Shown: positions 1 through 13,083, numbered from the stretch's first letter. The stretch: 64,000 nucleotides of DNA from Apoda limacodes (GCA_946406115.1 OX291547.1:8313001-8377000), one strand, 5' to 3'. Made by a program: numbers and translations. Notes: generated from the letters alone by a model not told the origin.

Positions 1-567
1 AAAACCTTTATATGCCTTATTTCTTTGTTACATTAACTGAAGTAATTATACAGAAGACACCTACGTCGTCGTAACAAGTATATTGCTACCTTTTGGGCTT
101 ATGGTCTTGTTTCTGTTTTTAAAGATACTAGAAAAAATTACAGTAATGTTTTTAAGTAAGTAGGTAGATTCTTTTTAGGGTTTTGTACCCAAAATATGTC
201 AACATTACTAGGCCTACGCTGTCTGTCTGTCAGTTCAACCTTTAACCCTTAGTTCACCACCATGAGTCCATAGGACTCACCATTGTTTTTAATTATAGTG
301 TATTTTTTAGTGTAAAAAGTCGAGCGTTCCGGTACTTTTCTTTCTGCTGTGAGACGCGGGATGCGGGAGTAATCGGCCGTGTGCGTGCACCATTTACACA
401 GGTGAGTTTTGATCGACTTTAAGTCCTGGGTATTCATGGTGGTGTTTTGTGTAGCAAAAAATATTTTGATAACTTTTTAATGTATCTATTTTTATTTCGG
501 ATTAGGCATTCATCATATCATCTAAGCGTCGAAAGTTTCAATCAATAAATCTTGCTTCAGATATAAT
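1..567. other. AT-rich non-coding stretch
   Basis: I see no convincing gene here. The short open frames have no recognisable domain. Confidence 0.6.
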
Positions 568-870
568 CCTACTAATATTACAAATGTGAAAGTTTGTATG
601 TCTGGATGGATGTTTGTTACTCAATCACGCTTCAACCACTGGAAGAATCGGTATGAAACTTGGCATACACATACGTTAGGTCTTGGAATAGCATATAGGC
701 TACTTTTTAGCCTGAAAAATTCAAAAGATTCCGCGGGAATAACTATAACAGAGTTTAAAGAACAATAGATGTAGCTATGGCTTGCTATAGCAAACTTCAT
801 TACTATAATTAAGGAGTTTCACGCCGATAACCGAATTCAGGGCGGGCGGAGCCGCTGGCAAAGTCTAGTA
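568..870 (+). repeat. Interspersed repeat, family A
   Basis: Starts with 'actaatattacaaatgtgaaagtttg' type sequence and ends with 'cggagccgctggcaaagtctagta'. The same element lies inverted at 22175-22456, and shorter relatives occur at 12836, 16045, 25432, 32840 and 55672. The family is common in Lepidoptera. No protein is encoded; the 60-codon frame inside it is incidental. Confidence 0.7.
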
Positions 871-1642
871 TATAATAAATGGCTTCAAGAAGACGATCTA
901 CAGCGCAAACATGAAGATACTGGCGGCAATCATTCCACAGACTTTGATACTGAGCCAGAACATCGCAAACATTTTACCACGGGATCAACGGTAATTATAA
1001 GAAAAGAACCACGACTACATACAATTGCACTGCCTCTGAGAAACCCACCGACTTACTTGTGCCAAAAAGATATGTCAAAATGTGTAATTTTATACTGTGC
1101 CATTGTTAGTGTAGTTTTTGTTTATATTTTTTGTAATGTTTTTTTTGAGTTGTATAACAGAAATATTGTTTTTTTTTAGGTTTAACTTAATACTTAATTT
1201 TTAGAGACTGGATTATAATTAGCTACAAAGAAACTGAAAAAAGTGCATTTTTAGATAAGTTTATTTTAAAATGTTACTTAATATATAATAATGATAGTGA
1301 AATGTGAAAAAAAAAAATAATGAATTCAACTAGTGTTTTTTTAAGTATATAAAATGGGTCCTTGGGACTTAGGGTAGTGATAGGTGGGATTTTATCGTAA
1401 TAGGTAGATAGCTAAAATTCACATATTTTGAAATTCATTATTCACAGAACAATATAATAGCAGATTAACTACTGGAAAATAATAAAAAAAAAAAAATTTA
1501 TTTTAAAAGAGACACGTTTTCGTTTTTTTTTTTTTTGCTCTATTGTATAAAACATATAAGCTTCAAACTTGCAGTGTTAATAGTGTGAGCTCTTAAGTAC
1601 AAAAAACATTAAGACTATTTTTTCAACGAAAAACATTAATTA

Positions 1643-1912
1643 ACTAAAAAGTAAAAAATAAGCCCCTATAGCAGACTTATTGTGAGGACATTCAGCTACA
1701 TGTTTTATTCGCCTTGAAGTCGATTGCCAAAAATAAAGACAAGTAAAGATTAGATTAAAAAGCTCTGTTGGCATCCGACATTAAAACAAAGAGACTGTTG
1801 TAGCTTAATGTTTTGTCAGTATGTCTGCTTTAGGACGTTGACAATTGCGACTTCCAGGCGAATAAAACGTGTCTATAAGTCTGCTTTAGGGGCTTATTTG
1901 TAACTTTTTAGT
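1643..1912. mobile_element. Fold-back element (MITE)
   Basis: Near-perfect terminal inverted repeats of about 38 bp: 'ctaaaaagtaaaaaataag' then 'cccctatagcagacttat' on the left, and the reverse complement with a few mismatches at 1875-1912. A second inner inverted pair ('ttttattcgcctt' / 'ggcgaataaaa') makes a long hairpin. It has no coding capacity and no clear target duplication. Confidence 0.75.
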
Positions 1913-2559
1913 GGATTTTAAGTTGGATTAAGGTTTTCGTTAAAAAAAAATGTTTTTATTTCATTTTTAGTTGCCTTATATTAAACAAATTGCAGTTGAT
2001 CGTTAAATAATCAAAGAAACATAAAACTTTCTAACATTTTTTCTCGAAACCCTTAATTAGTCAAGCGGACTTATGGATAAGAAAGAATGGATACGAAACT
2101 ACAAGGGTTCGGTTTTTGCCACATATCTTCAGAACCCTAAAAGCAAATGATTAAAAATACATAACGAAACTATAAGCGATCAATTTAATGCTTTTTACCG
2201 CTTGGCTACGTCTACGTAGGTATATGCCTACCGCTTAAGAACAAACGGACAGATATGACGAAAATGTGGTAATAATAGCTATTGTTTTTTTTTCCTAAAA
2301 TTGTCAAATGGAAGAACAGAAGGACAGAAAAGACGGAATCCGTTTTTGCCGTAAGTCTACGGAACCATAATATTTGACAAATAGACGCACAGATATAACG
2401 TAGTATAGCGACTACGCTATATCTTATGTATAACTACTAAGTTATACATAAGATTTCATTTTGGACGAATTGGATTTCGACGGAACGCTAAAAATTAAAA
2501 GAAAATACCAGTTTTTGATCCGCTTTAGGATGTCAAAATGACAATGTCGAAATGTAAAT

Positions 2560-2979
2560 AAGTAAAAAGGGTTGTTTATTTACTTTTTTGTCGTTGTATA
2601 TTTGACAGCTCAATCTGTCATAGAATTAAAATCCAACCTCCCTGTACTACTCATAATCGCCATATACTAAAAATAAAAACTAACCTAATGTAAATAAAGG
2701 TCACGTGTCCTAACGCGAGTGACATCTTACGAATTTTCGATCAGGACACGTGACCTGACATGAATTTAACAGTTTTTACCCATCACAAAAAAGTGCACAG
2801 CGCCGCTTAAGAAGTTTTCACTTCAATAAAAACTAACCTAATGTAAATAAAGGTCACGTGTCCTAACGCGAGTGACATCTTACGAATTTTCGATCAGGAC
2901 ACATGACCTGACGCGAGTTTAACAGTTTTTACCCATCACAAAAAAAGTGCACAGCGCCGCTAAAGAAGTTTTCACTTCA
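2560..2979 (+). repeat. CACGTG-palindrome repeat with an internal tandem duplication
   Basis: A unit of about 150 bp is present twice in tandem (about 2674-2825 and 2826-2979). Each unit runs from 'aaaaactaacctaatgtaaa' to 'gcgccgct..agaagttttcacttcaa' and contains an inverted pair, 'ggtcacgtgtcct ... aggacacgtgacc' (the second unit reads 'aggacacatgacc'). A third copy with the same left flank lies inverted at 8322-8600. Confidence 0.8.
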
Positions 2980-4410
2980 AAAATTCAAAAAAGTTATCGG
3001 ATTTGTTAGGCCTGTCGTGCACATATGTAAAATTGCGTTTTTCTCAAAATTTGTAAGTTCACACGACACAACGAAAGTGAGCGCACTGCGAGGGAGAGTT
3101 GCATGCGGATTTCTGTGGTTTGCTACAGATTTGTTACGGATGCAATTTACGGTGTGTTTCTGTACGGAGTTTTTTTTTACTAATAGCCTTCAACTCGTAA
3201 GCTTTTGTAAGGCCAGTAATTTTTATTAAACACTTTTCGATTCAAATTCAAAACGCGTACCAAATGACGACTTTCAATTATGAGAACGCATCGCAGATTT
3301 TGAGTTGTCAACTAGAGTGCGCGTCATATATGTTTACACGTAATAAAATGCAGCGATAATTATACTGCATAACATTCACAGTGGTGCCTTCGCTGCACAG
3401 AAACTTATGTGGCTGGTCAAGAGGTAGAGTTCGGTAAAAGGTCGTCTAAATAATCGAAGTCTGAAATGAAGACACTTTTTCACCTAACTCTAGGATTCTT
3501 GGACCAATCCTTACTAAACTTAAATGGAACCAATCTATGGTTTTTTACATGTTCATACATGTAAAAAAATCCGAATCGGTTTATAAATTACGGTGTTCTG
3601 TGAAAAGATAACAAACAATAAAACATACTCCTCCTTTTTTGCAGTCGGTTAAAAAACGGCTAAAGGTAGATCCGGCTCGCGCCATTAACATTATAAATTA
3701 TCCTATACGCGCCATCTAGTGTATAATATAATCTAGTGTGTAATAGCCCAGTTATATACATCTGTTTATTGGAAACGATATGCAAAGCTTTAGGTAATGT
3801 CCGGCGGTGTAAGTCATTGGATGGGTGACCGCTTAGTGGCTATTTTTCTTGTTTGTGTTCGTAAATTATATGTAAGTACGAAACCCACCGTGCGCGAGGC
3901 CGATTTGCATCCCACTGATTTTTTAAGTACGTTAGAAACACTTATCGACGATTTTTCCACTCCGTCTCGATGCTTTGAAAGACTACTAAAGTGATAGCCT
4001 AGGGTAAGGTAAACACAGTAGCTAGAAGATTCTCGAATGGTTTAACATAGGTAAGAACTGCTATCTACTTTGTACACAGGGATCTATTCTTCTGCGGTAT
4101 TTTCAGGGCAACTCGAATGGTTTTGTTACGAAATGGTAAAAATAAAAGATAACACTCATACAGCGATGGCGAACAAGATAAGAAATGTTCAGAGTAGTAC
4201 CTACGTGATATCTATACCATGCATTTGTAAGGACTCAAGGTTTTCATAAACATATGGATCTATGACGATAGAGATAGCACGCCTTTGTATAGGGAATATA
4301 AGAAGGGTGCCATTAAATGCTAGGAGAATAACTTCAAAAGTGCGGGCAGAACTCTATGTGGGTCAAAACTGATTTGTGCGGAACATGTAGGGGTAACCAC
4401 TAAACTTCTT
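2980..4410. other. Non-coding stretch
   Basis: No gene recognised. The frames at 3017-3229 and 3797-3994 are short and lack any known domain or splice support. The rest is AT-rich unique or degraded repeat sequence. Confidence 0.5.
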
Positions 4411-4517
4411 TAAAAAAAAAACCAACTGGTTTCAGAAAGATGCACTGAAATGGTAAAAATAATTACTTATTTTTACCTTTTTAGTGCATCTTTTTGAAGC
4501 CGGTTGTTTTTTTGTTA
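4411..4517. mobile_element. Short fold-back element, 'accggcttcaaaaagatgc' type
   Basis: Inverted arms 'aaaaccaactggtttcagaaa' (left) and 'tttttgaagccggttgtttt' (right) with inner arms 'agatgcact' / 'agtgcatct'. A related element with the same ends lies at 57507-57683. Confidence 0.65.
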
Positions 4518-7500
4518 CAAACTGTTTATTACGTATTAGCTTAGTGTATAGGCTGTATGTATAATCCCAGTCACATATAGGTACCTATCATTTTAACGGC
4601 TGTCAACATGCAGTCAGCATGACAAAAATTGCAAGAGATAATAGAATAGACTAAGAGCAAAGCCTAAACCAGGATTCAATCTACGTATACTTAAATCACG
4701 TGTTTGGTTTGAGTAGGTATCTACTCATAGTATGTATGACATAATATGCTGTTGGAACTTGATACCGCAATAATAATAACACGGTAGAATTGTTTCCGCA
4801 ATAAGCGATTCCCGTAAGACAATTTGCAATTTTCAAATATCCTGCCAACTGAGATCTTGGCAACCTATACCAGCTTATACTAGGTAAGGTTTTTTTTATA
4901 TTAAGAGGAAATATCAGACCCAATCGAATACACAAAAAGGAAATTTGGAAATACAATTGCTGTCGCGCTAAGACCTAGACCAAGACACCCATGTGTGATA
5001 GGGACAACAGCAATGCACCTTAATACGAATGGTATTTAAAAAAAAAGAAAAATAAACAGGCATAGAAAAAAGAAAAATTTATTGGTCTAATACCTAAATA
5101 AAATCCAGGAAGGAAACAGGGGAATACGTTTGTATGGGGAAAAGTAGTCTGATATTTCCTCTTAACATGCATATTCGTAGAATGTAGTATTTAACGAAGA
5201 AATTTGCCAAGAGACATAATTTTTATTAAACTTTTAAAAATGTCGGTAGGTATTTTAAAAATGTCTAGGGTGAAAATCCAGCCAATAGTACTCATCATAA
5301 CGCAGGAACAAGCATTTGTTAAAATAAGTTACAATTATATAACAATATTATTGCAAAAAAGTTCCTGTTTTAGATCAACGAATAAGGTATACCTATTAAA
5401 AATTTTAAATACACGCACGACCTATCGGTCAATATGGTGATTCCCTTTACAGAAACTCTTCAAGTGGGTATCCCGTTTATCTTAAATATTTGAGCTTTGT
5501 TTATGATTACGTCAATCGCGTGTTTAGTCTCCCAGTCTTTATAACAAAAGAATATGCGAATATAAACTTTAGCCAAAATATATACTCTTTAGCCTAAAAA
5601 AAAATTTAAAGCATTTGTTACATCGATCGGGTCATTATCCCGTTTAAGTCTGACTTGAGAAAATTACTTAGTTAATTAATTTATCATGACTGCGTTTTCC
5701 GTTATTAATGTACAACTGTTTTTTTAATGTTAATTTTATATCTACTTATGTAATTATACATATTAATCCAAAACTGCGCGTCTTAGCAGGCAGGAAGTTT
5801 GAATGATCTAAAGAGATTATTTTTATAACAAAGAAGTTATTAAACAATCTGTATTGTCCGACAATTTCATAGATATAGTAATCGAAATTTTTTGAGATAA
5901 AGCTATGCAACAAATAAGGCTTTGTTTATGATTTTTGCCACCTTTCTTTTGAAGTAGTAAAACCCATTTCTAGAAATAACTGAACTTATAGTACAGTTCT
6001 CACTCTCTTTGAACTTAAATATTTTGAAATTTATTTGAATAGCAACAGAAAATATTTATATATGTAGTCGTAAAAATTCTTTCTTTATCAGCAGTAAGTA
6101 GCAGTAGTAGTAGGAGTAAACATAGTAATGATAACAGTGACTTTTTCTTTGATTTTGATACTTTGAGAACTGCACTACACCGCCAATCTTCAAGTAGGTA
6201 TACAATTTAAGTTATACTAAATTTACCAAAGTTAAAGTTACAGGAGACGTTAAACACGATACAAAACATCACTTAATACACCTTCACTAACTCAATCACA
6301 TCACAAAAACTGATTAAAACTTTAAAAAAAAACACTTGCCTAGCGAGCTAAAAAGAAACGAAACGTAGTTCAGCCACATTGATGCAGTTGATAATGTTAC
6401 AGATAAATAAATAAATAACTTATGTGACAAGAAACGCGTGCACATCTTACAGTGCACTCCCTAACTACTGACCACTAAAGATATTCTTAAACCCGTTACA
6501 CGCACCATCTCACGCATTCATTATTTAACCAAACGTAACAGCATTTTAGAATTATTTAGCAGTAAAAACTTGCGAGAAATCAATTTTACGCATCAATAAT
6601 TTTATGATCATTGCTAGCTGAATATAAAACGACAAACGCGATCATAGAGTGAATAAATTTAATCATAAGAATAATATATTTTACTGTATTAATGTAGCTC
6701 TCTGTGTATACGATTCAGAATTTTAAATATTTGTAGAATTTACCGCGGAATCCAAAACACTGCATCCTTCGGCGCACGCGGCAGCAAGCGCCTGCCGTCA
6801 CGCTCACACTAGTACTGTCGCGTTCTGACATCACCTTTTGACATACAACCTTTGTTGACAATTAAACACGTGGCGTATTATTGGGCACTAGAGTTTAAAT
6901 TACAAAATGAAACGGCAATAGCACAGGCAATGCCGGTAAACATGACAAGGCGCGCGCTAAACCGCAACTGGTTGGGTGAGATATCGGACAATTGGAAAGC
7001 GTTATCGCAAGTTGTCGACAGCAATCAACAAGATAAACTTCTGATCTAAACGAGATGATTCTTCTACTTTTACAATTGGATCGGCAGAGTAGAGCATCAG
7101 CGGATAATACTCAACTTTTATGCATAAAACATGGTTTTTCTTCTCTCTCTCTCTTAAACTTGTTTAGGGATATATTGGTTTCCACTGAACGCGTTTAGTG
7201 ACATTATACAGTCAAGTAAATTAATTAAAAAAATGTATAAATTAGCTATGCCAATCATTACTGATCTCTATAACCAGATATTGATACCTGTTCAGTGCAC
7301 ACCTAATGTAAATTATACGGTCAAACATAACACGGCTTTTAGTGATAAATTTTACATTTCCGCATACAAATTTTCTTTTATTATAGTAGGTATAATATAA
7401 TAAGTTTGTATTGGGATAGATTCCAATTGATCTAGAGATCAATGACTTTTAGAAAAATCAACATAGTGCAGAAAAACAAACATCGCGCATCATATAAAAA

Positions 7501-8040
7501 AAATATTCGTTGACTGTGCGACTTCTTCAGAACTTAAAAAAATAAATCATAATCTTGATTACTATAACAAAAGAGAGACATAACCGGTTCAGAACAATTA
7601 CATAACACAGCTCAATCAACGTCAATTACCGGATAATTTGGAAATGTTTGTCTTCGGAGGATGGAATGAAGGCAGACATCCGTATCATTCGGTTCCGAAT
7701 TCCAACATGGACCGAGACAATTGGGGCCGCTGCGGCGGAACATGAACCTAACAGACCGGAACCACAACGAGCGTCGAAACTCTTAACAAAATCGACTCAA
7801 CGGTAAAACACTCGGTTTTAACCAAATTATATTAATTCCCTTACTTATCGTGCACATAAAACTAATGTACCATGTTACTTTACGCATACTACACTTACAC
7901 AAATCATCTTCATTACCCACAGATTTTTGAAATCAAAATCCGGGAACATCAATCAGGCTATACATTCAAGATCTAGCCTAGTCTAGTAAATAGTTATTAG
8001 CAAGTGTGTTATACATGTACACTCATTCAATTGCCAGAAT
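4518..8040. other. Non-coding stretch
   Basis: No gene could be supported. Frames of 60-86 codons lack recognisable domains and codon-level signal. About 6740-6850 is locally GC-richer ('ttcggcgcacgcggcagcaa...') and could be regulatory, but nothing decides this. Confidence 0.45.
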
Positions 8041-8043
8041 TGT

Positions 8044-8155
8044 ACCTTGATAGCTCAGTGGTAGAGCACTAAGCCGATATCTAGGACCATAGTTCAAGTT
8101 CGAGGTTAATCTTTTGACTGAATCTAAAATATGAAAATATTTATTTATTTTGATG
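8044..8155 (+). repeat. tRNA-derived SINE or tRNA pseudogene
   Basis: Contains a good pol III A box ('tagctcagtggtagagcac') and, about 35 nt on, a B-box-like 'gttcaagttcgagg', followed by an AT-rich tail. The tRNA fold cannot be completed, so it is a SINE head or pseudogene rather than a working tRNA. Confidence 0.6.
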
Positions 8156-8321
8156 ATATTGTGATAGGTTTATTCGAAGACCAACCTTCAGGAATACTCA
8201 AACAAGAAAAGATTATTTCTATGCATTTATATTTATCAACCTACTTCTTAATTCTACAAAGATATTTGTATTTGTTAGATTGATGTACTAGGCATTCATA
8301 AGTTCCTGGTAGTTGTATTTT

Positions 8322-8600
8322 TTGAAGTGAAAACTTCTTTAGCGGCGCTGTGCACTTTTTTTGTGAGAGTAAAAACTGTTAAACTCGCTTCAGGTCACGT
8401 GTCCTGATCGAAAATTCGTAAGATGTCACTCGCGTTAGGACACATGACCTTTATTTACATTAGGTTAGTTTTTATTTTTAGTATATGGCGATTATGAGTA
8501 GTACAGGGAGGTTGGATATGGGATTTTAATACTATGACAGATTGAGCGGTCAAATATACAACGTCAAAAAAGTAAATAAACAAAAGTTATTATTTTTAAT
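8322..8600 (-). repeat. CACGTG-palindrome repeat, inverted single copy
   Basis: Reverse complement of the element at 2560-2979. It runs from 'gaagtgaaaacttctttagc' through 'caggtcacgtgtcctgatcg' to the shared flank 'gtagtacagggaggttgga' and 'gtcaaatatacaacgtc'. Only one 150-bp unit is present here. Confidence 0.8.
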
Positions 8601-9335
8601 AAATAAATATGGATAAGAAGTGATGGGAAGTAAAAAGCGAGTATGTTTTCACTTCTGCCGGCACTCCCGGAGTGCAACCCGTTTTTTTTTTCATCTAATA
8701 ACAAAAAATTTAAAAGACTTATCCTTTGCTGCATGCATTGCCTGAAATGTGTGTGTAGGTTTCTAGGAGTTAACAATCAATATACCCACAAATAACAGCC
8801 TTATGCATCTAGTGTTAATTATAGTTAAATAATAAGCCCTTACCCAATTTATATATGGTATATTTTAAATCTTTTTTGAGTTTCAGTAGAGTTTCAGTTT
8901 CAGAAGGTTCTCAATTAGACTTGTTCTAAATATGATCTACTTAACGTACTAGATCAATATTACGTATAAATCGCGGCTATACTTTTTTTTTGCACTTTAG
9001 TTTATACAACGTACTTAAGTATACTTTTCAGTAAACAACATTTAGGTTTCTATCAGCGAAAGATGGATATCATTAGCAAAGATGTTGATAATATTGATAA
9101 TCTGAAACTGAAAACAAAAGAAGAAAATAAACAGAGAACATATTGGAAGTCATAATGAAACAATGTTGGTCAGAGTCACTCTTCAGATACTAACATAGCA
9201 TATACGTGTTAGTAGCGGTTACTTACATAACAATCATTCGAGCAGAATTGTTTTATTTAAATGATGCAGTAGAACCTTTCGCCGTCAAAACAATGAAGTA
9301 GGAAATAAAACAATTGAAGTATAATTTCCCGTCAT
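8601..9335. other. Non-coding stretch
   Basis: AT-rich. No gene, RNA or clear repeat recognised. Confidence 0.5.
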
Positions 9336-9712
9336 TAAGAGAATACGATTCGCGGCGTCTCGCACAGCGTTTCATTCAAACGAATTTCCCACTTATTTTC
9401 GACACTTACAAATCAAACACCATGAAATGTTGAAGCCGTGCTCTAAGATGAAATATCTGGGTCTGCAGTGTGCCAGTTTTCTTTTAAATTATAAAGTTTA
9501 AAAGCTATGCAGGATTCTAGTTTTTCATGCAAATTATCTCGGATAAAATTAAAAGTTAATAAAATCTCTTTTGGAAAACTTCAGACATAGATATTCGGCT
9601 TGCGATCATGTCTACAAAATTTCACAGTATTTGAACAGTAAATGTCCAAAACAAGTAGAAAATTCGTTTGTATGAAACACACTGCAAGGCGCCACGAATC
9701 CGTATCCTCTTA
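9336..9712. mobile_element. MITE, copy 1 of a two-copy family
   Basis: About 377 bp. Terminal inverted repeats 'taagagaatacgattcgcgg' / 'ccacgaatccgtatcctctta', and an inside that matches the element at 54469-54817 along nearly its whole length (for example 'ggtctgcagtgtgccagttt' in both). No target duplication is evident. Confidence 0.8.
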
Positions 9713-10564
9713 AACATGAAAGTGATGGGCATACACAAGCGACAGTGCAGACTCAGAATAATGCAATAGTACTAGTAACTAATAAATAATTCAATCAAAC
9801 GCAAAGAGGAGAAGCATCTATCGTATTACTACAGAAAAAGATTTTCCAGAAAATAAACACGACCCGCAACTTCAGCAATGGATTGTAATGCTGCCGATTT
9901 TGCTACATCGATGTTTAATAAACTTAGACTCAACAAGAACTAGTTATTTCGTAAGTGCTTGCTAGAAACTACACCAAGTTACTTAAATTTTATTACTTAA
10001 AAGAGAACGAGGGTTTGGTGTCACGAACATTGTGGTATTACGGGCTGCGGCTGTCAAATGTATTGCTTAAGAAGATTTGTGCCAAGTTTGCAAACAGTTA
10101 AACCGATAAACGACAATAGTTAGCGTGTCACCTGAAAAAAAGTTAGTGTAATAGAATAACATTAAAATATAAATGTGTTTTTCGATAATGTTCCTCTTAA
10201 CACGATAAAAAGGCACATCATTTACACGGAAGCGCCATATGATGTACCTAATGTTTTGTAACTAAACAAGCTTCGAAATAGAAAAAAATCACTCGTAAAT
10301 CAGGGCATCTTAATCGCTGAAGACGCAAGAGAGTTGGTACGTGATCTATTCTCATAGTCAGTCAGATTCTATAATGAGTTCTATAAATGAAACTAATTCT
10401 TAGTGATTATAATCGAAAACAATTAGAAATAGGCTAACATAAATACTGACATGTCTAATATTTAATTTTGGTCTTTGTCACCATGTAAGTAAATAAAAAA
10501 ACATAAATTGTAAGCACACCGCTATGAGTTCGTAAACTAAGCAAAGCTATTGTATGTTATATAT
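9713..10564. other. Non-coding stretch
   Basis: No gene, RNA or clear repeat recognised. Confidence 0.5.
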
Positions 10565-10713
10565 ATTATGGAAACCAGATAACAGTTACAAACCAATTAA
10601 CACCTAGACTTAAGACTACCACAAATGTTCATTACATGAATGGTTGTCCTGTGCGGGGATTGAACCCGCGCCCCTCGGATCTACATTACCAACAGAGTCA
10701 CGAAGCCGCCTTC
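10565..10713 (-). repeat. tRNA-derived SINE
   Basis: Read on the minus strand it gives 'ggcggcttcgtgactctgtt' (A-box region), then 'gcgggttcaatccccgcaca' (a strong B box), then a tail of the type usual in lepidopteran SINEs ('gaacatttgtggtagtctta ... ctaggtgtt'). Confidence 0.75.
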
Positions 10714-11148
10714 GAAATTACAGAACCGTTTCCAATTTATCTATAGTTACGCCTTTGTACTTTCCCCACTATTCAATCGTGCGGGAATATAATAGATTAT
10801 AGAATAGAAATGTAGTGAATTAAAGTGATTCTGTAAATCTAAATGAAAATTCAATATACATTGTTCACTTTACAATATGGTGGCTCCATAATGCCATGAT
10901 GGTGAACATACAAGTAAAGTTTATTCACTGTTAAAGGTTTTTATGTATATTTGACAACGATATAAATAAAGTAAACAATAAAATGTAATTAGTAAGTTAT
11001 TTATATATCTTTGTTGAAAAGCTAGTGTTTTGATGTAACATGATGGATGGATTGACGACACATTCATAAGTTCATCACCAATCACCAAAGGAAAATTTTT
11101 AAATTTAATAAACCGGCAAAAACTTCAGTTTTCTTACATGTAAGTATA

Positions 11149-11156
11149 CGTATGGG
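11149..11156. repeat. 8-bp target duplication (left) of hAT MITE
   Basis: CGTATGGG; repeated exactly at 11446-11453. Confidence 0.9.
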
Positions 11157-11445
11157 TAGGGTTGCCATACGTCCCGTATATGCGGGACTGTCACCGCATT
11201 TGAGAACTTGTCCCGTATTGCTATTGCGTCCCGTTTTTCGTTAACATACACGTGTGCAACAATACGACTGTCGCATATTGTCAATTTAATGATTTTTGTA
11301 TTAGTTAGGTAAGCAGGACTTCATAATTATCTTATGTATCCATATCTTGTCAGTAAAACATAAAGTTTATTTAAAAAAATTGCTAATCTCGGGAAGTATT
11401 ACCTTAAAAGTCCCGTATCAGTTCCCAATAATTATTGCAACCCTA
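11157..11445. mobile_element. hAT-type MITE with intact target duplication
   Basis: 289 bp. Starts 'tagggttgccatacgtcccg' and ends 'attattgcaacccta', so the ends are inverted over about 10 bp with imperfect extension. Flanked by a perfect 8-bp direct duplication (CGTATGGG), the size made by hAT transposases. Several 'gtcccgtat' words lie near both ends. No coding capacity. Confidence 0.9.
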
Positions 11446-11666
11446 CGTATGGGGCTACGTCATTTCATACATATAGTAGTAGCTTATTAATAATAAATTG
11501 AGCAGTTATAGCCTATTTCATGGTTTGAAATTACTTACTCTCAAATTTTAACATTTCATTGAGATTATACTTGCGTCCCGTCCTTCTTTTGGTTAGTTTT
11601 TTAGATAAATATCGGCTCATTGGAGTAATAAGGTATAAACTGAAAAACGGCGCCTATTATAAAAAC

Positions 11667-12090
11667 AGCCAAGTGTGAGTTGGACTCGCGCACGAAGGGT
11701 TCCGAACCATTATCTATAAATACGACAAAAAAATCACGTTTGTTGTATGGGAGCCCCCTTTAAATATTTGTTTTATTTTAATTTAATTATTTATTTTTAA
11801 AGTGAATATATAACTAAATATTCTGTTAATATTTCAAGCGTCTACCTGTTGCCGTAATCAATATCGAGCAAAAAATCACGTTTGTTGTGTGGTAGCCCTC
11901 TTAAATATTAATTTTATTCTGTTTTTTTAGTATTAGTTGTTAAAGCGGCAACAGAAATACATGTTCTGTAAAAATTTCAACTGTCTATCTATCACGGCTA
12001 TGACATACAGCCTGGTGATAGACGGACGGACGAACAGCGGAGTCTTAGTAATAAGGTCCGTTTTTTACCCTGTGGGTACGGAACCCTAGA
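11667..12090 (+). repeat. Interspersed repeat, family R
   Basis: Begins 'cagccaagtgtgagttggac' + 'tcgcgcacgaagggttccg' and ends 'ccctgtgggtacggaacccta'. It contains 'cacgtttgttgt' and 'gacggacggacg' words shared with the copy at 16846-17275. Non-coding. Confidence 0.8.
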
Positions 12091-12835
12091 AAGGAGAGCA
12101 GTATATTCATATATATTATTTTATTTACTATTTGATGGAACCCTGATATGCGCGAATTTCGCTTAACGCGATTTTCTGTGCAATGCATCCCTTGCCTAAA
12201 GCGCTGTACTACTGTTAAAAGTGCACGTAGTAGGCGTCAATAAAATGTAAACAATTCAATTGGGCACAGCCGCAGCACAACTGATGCTTGTTTTTGCGAG
12301 ATTCGTTGAAGCGGCACGCACGGCAAAAACGAATCGATTATACAACTTCATTTCAGCGAACTGCTCCCCATGTTTCACCAAATAAGTACGTTGATAAAAA
12401 TGGAGACGTAACTATCTATATCTAGATAGATAAAAAAAACTTAGTTTTTAGGTTAATTTTGGAAATTCTGTGTAGTCTGCAAGTCGTAGAATTTAGATTA
12501 ACTATGTTACAAATCGCCAATTGTTTATGTATTGAACATTAACGGTTGTAAGATTATGGTTTTCACACCTCAATTAAGAGATGTTCTTGTTAACTTTATG
12601 AAAATGTCTGATTAAAACCAAATTTACTATACTAATACTATATTATATATTATATTTATATTTTGTTATAAATTATACAAATCTTCACTGCAGAATGTTA
12701 ACTTTTGGCAGATACCTACATTATGAAATTGCAAGACCATAAAAAGACAAAAAGTTGCGTTTCGTCATGTGATTTCTGTAAAGCATAACTTGAATAATAG
12801 CAAAATTATATTTGAGGGTAAATTGCTTGTATAAG
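12091..12835. other. Non-coding stretch
   Basis: No gene or assignable repeat recognised. About 12120-12200 ('gatatgcgcgaatttcgctt') may be the edge of a further repeat. Confidence 0.45.
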
Positions 12836-13083
12836 CAACTAGCTTTTACTTGCGGTTCCACCTGCCCTAAATTCGGCTATCGGTGTAGGATTATAACGGA
12901 AACCCCCCATTTTTTTAAAAAAAAAAACCTACTACCTACACTTGACGTTTTCAAGTAGCCTTTGTCCTTCCCCGGCACTTAAAATATTTTCATGACAAAT
13001 TTCATCTTAATCGGTACAGCGGTTTAAGCGTGAAAAGGTGACAGACAGAAATAATTTCGCAAATATTTATATTGATAATGGGA
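12836..13083 (-). repeat. Interspersed repeat, family A relative
   Basis: Contains 'cttgcggttccacctgccct' + 'aaattcggctatcgg' and 'gtagcctttgtccttccccg', the same marks as at 32840-33410, and ends near 'aatatttatattgataatg'. Confidence 0.65.

Noticed and set aside
8044..8110. Functional tRNA gene
   Set aside because: A and B boxes are present, but acceptor and anticodon stems do not close and an SINE-like tail follows.
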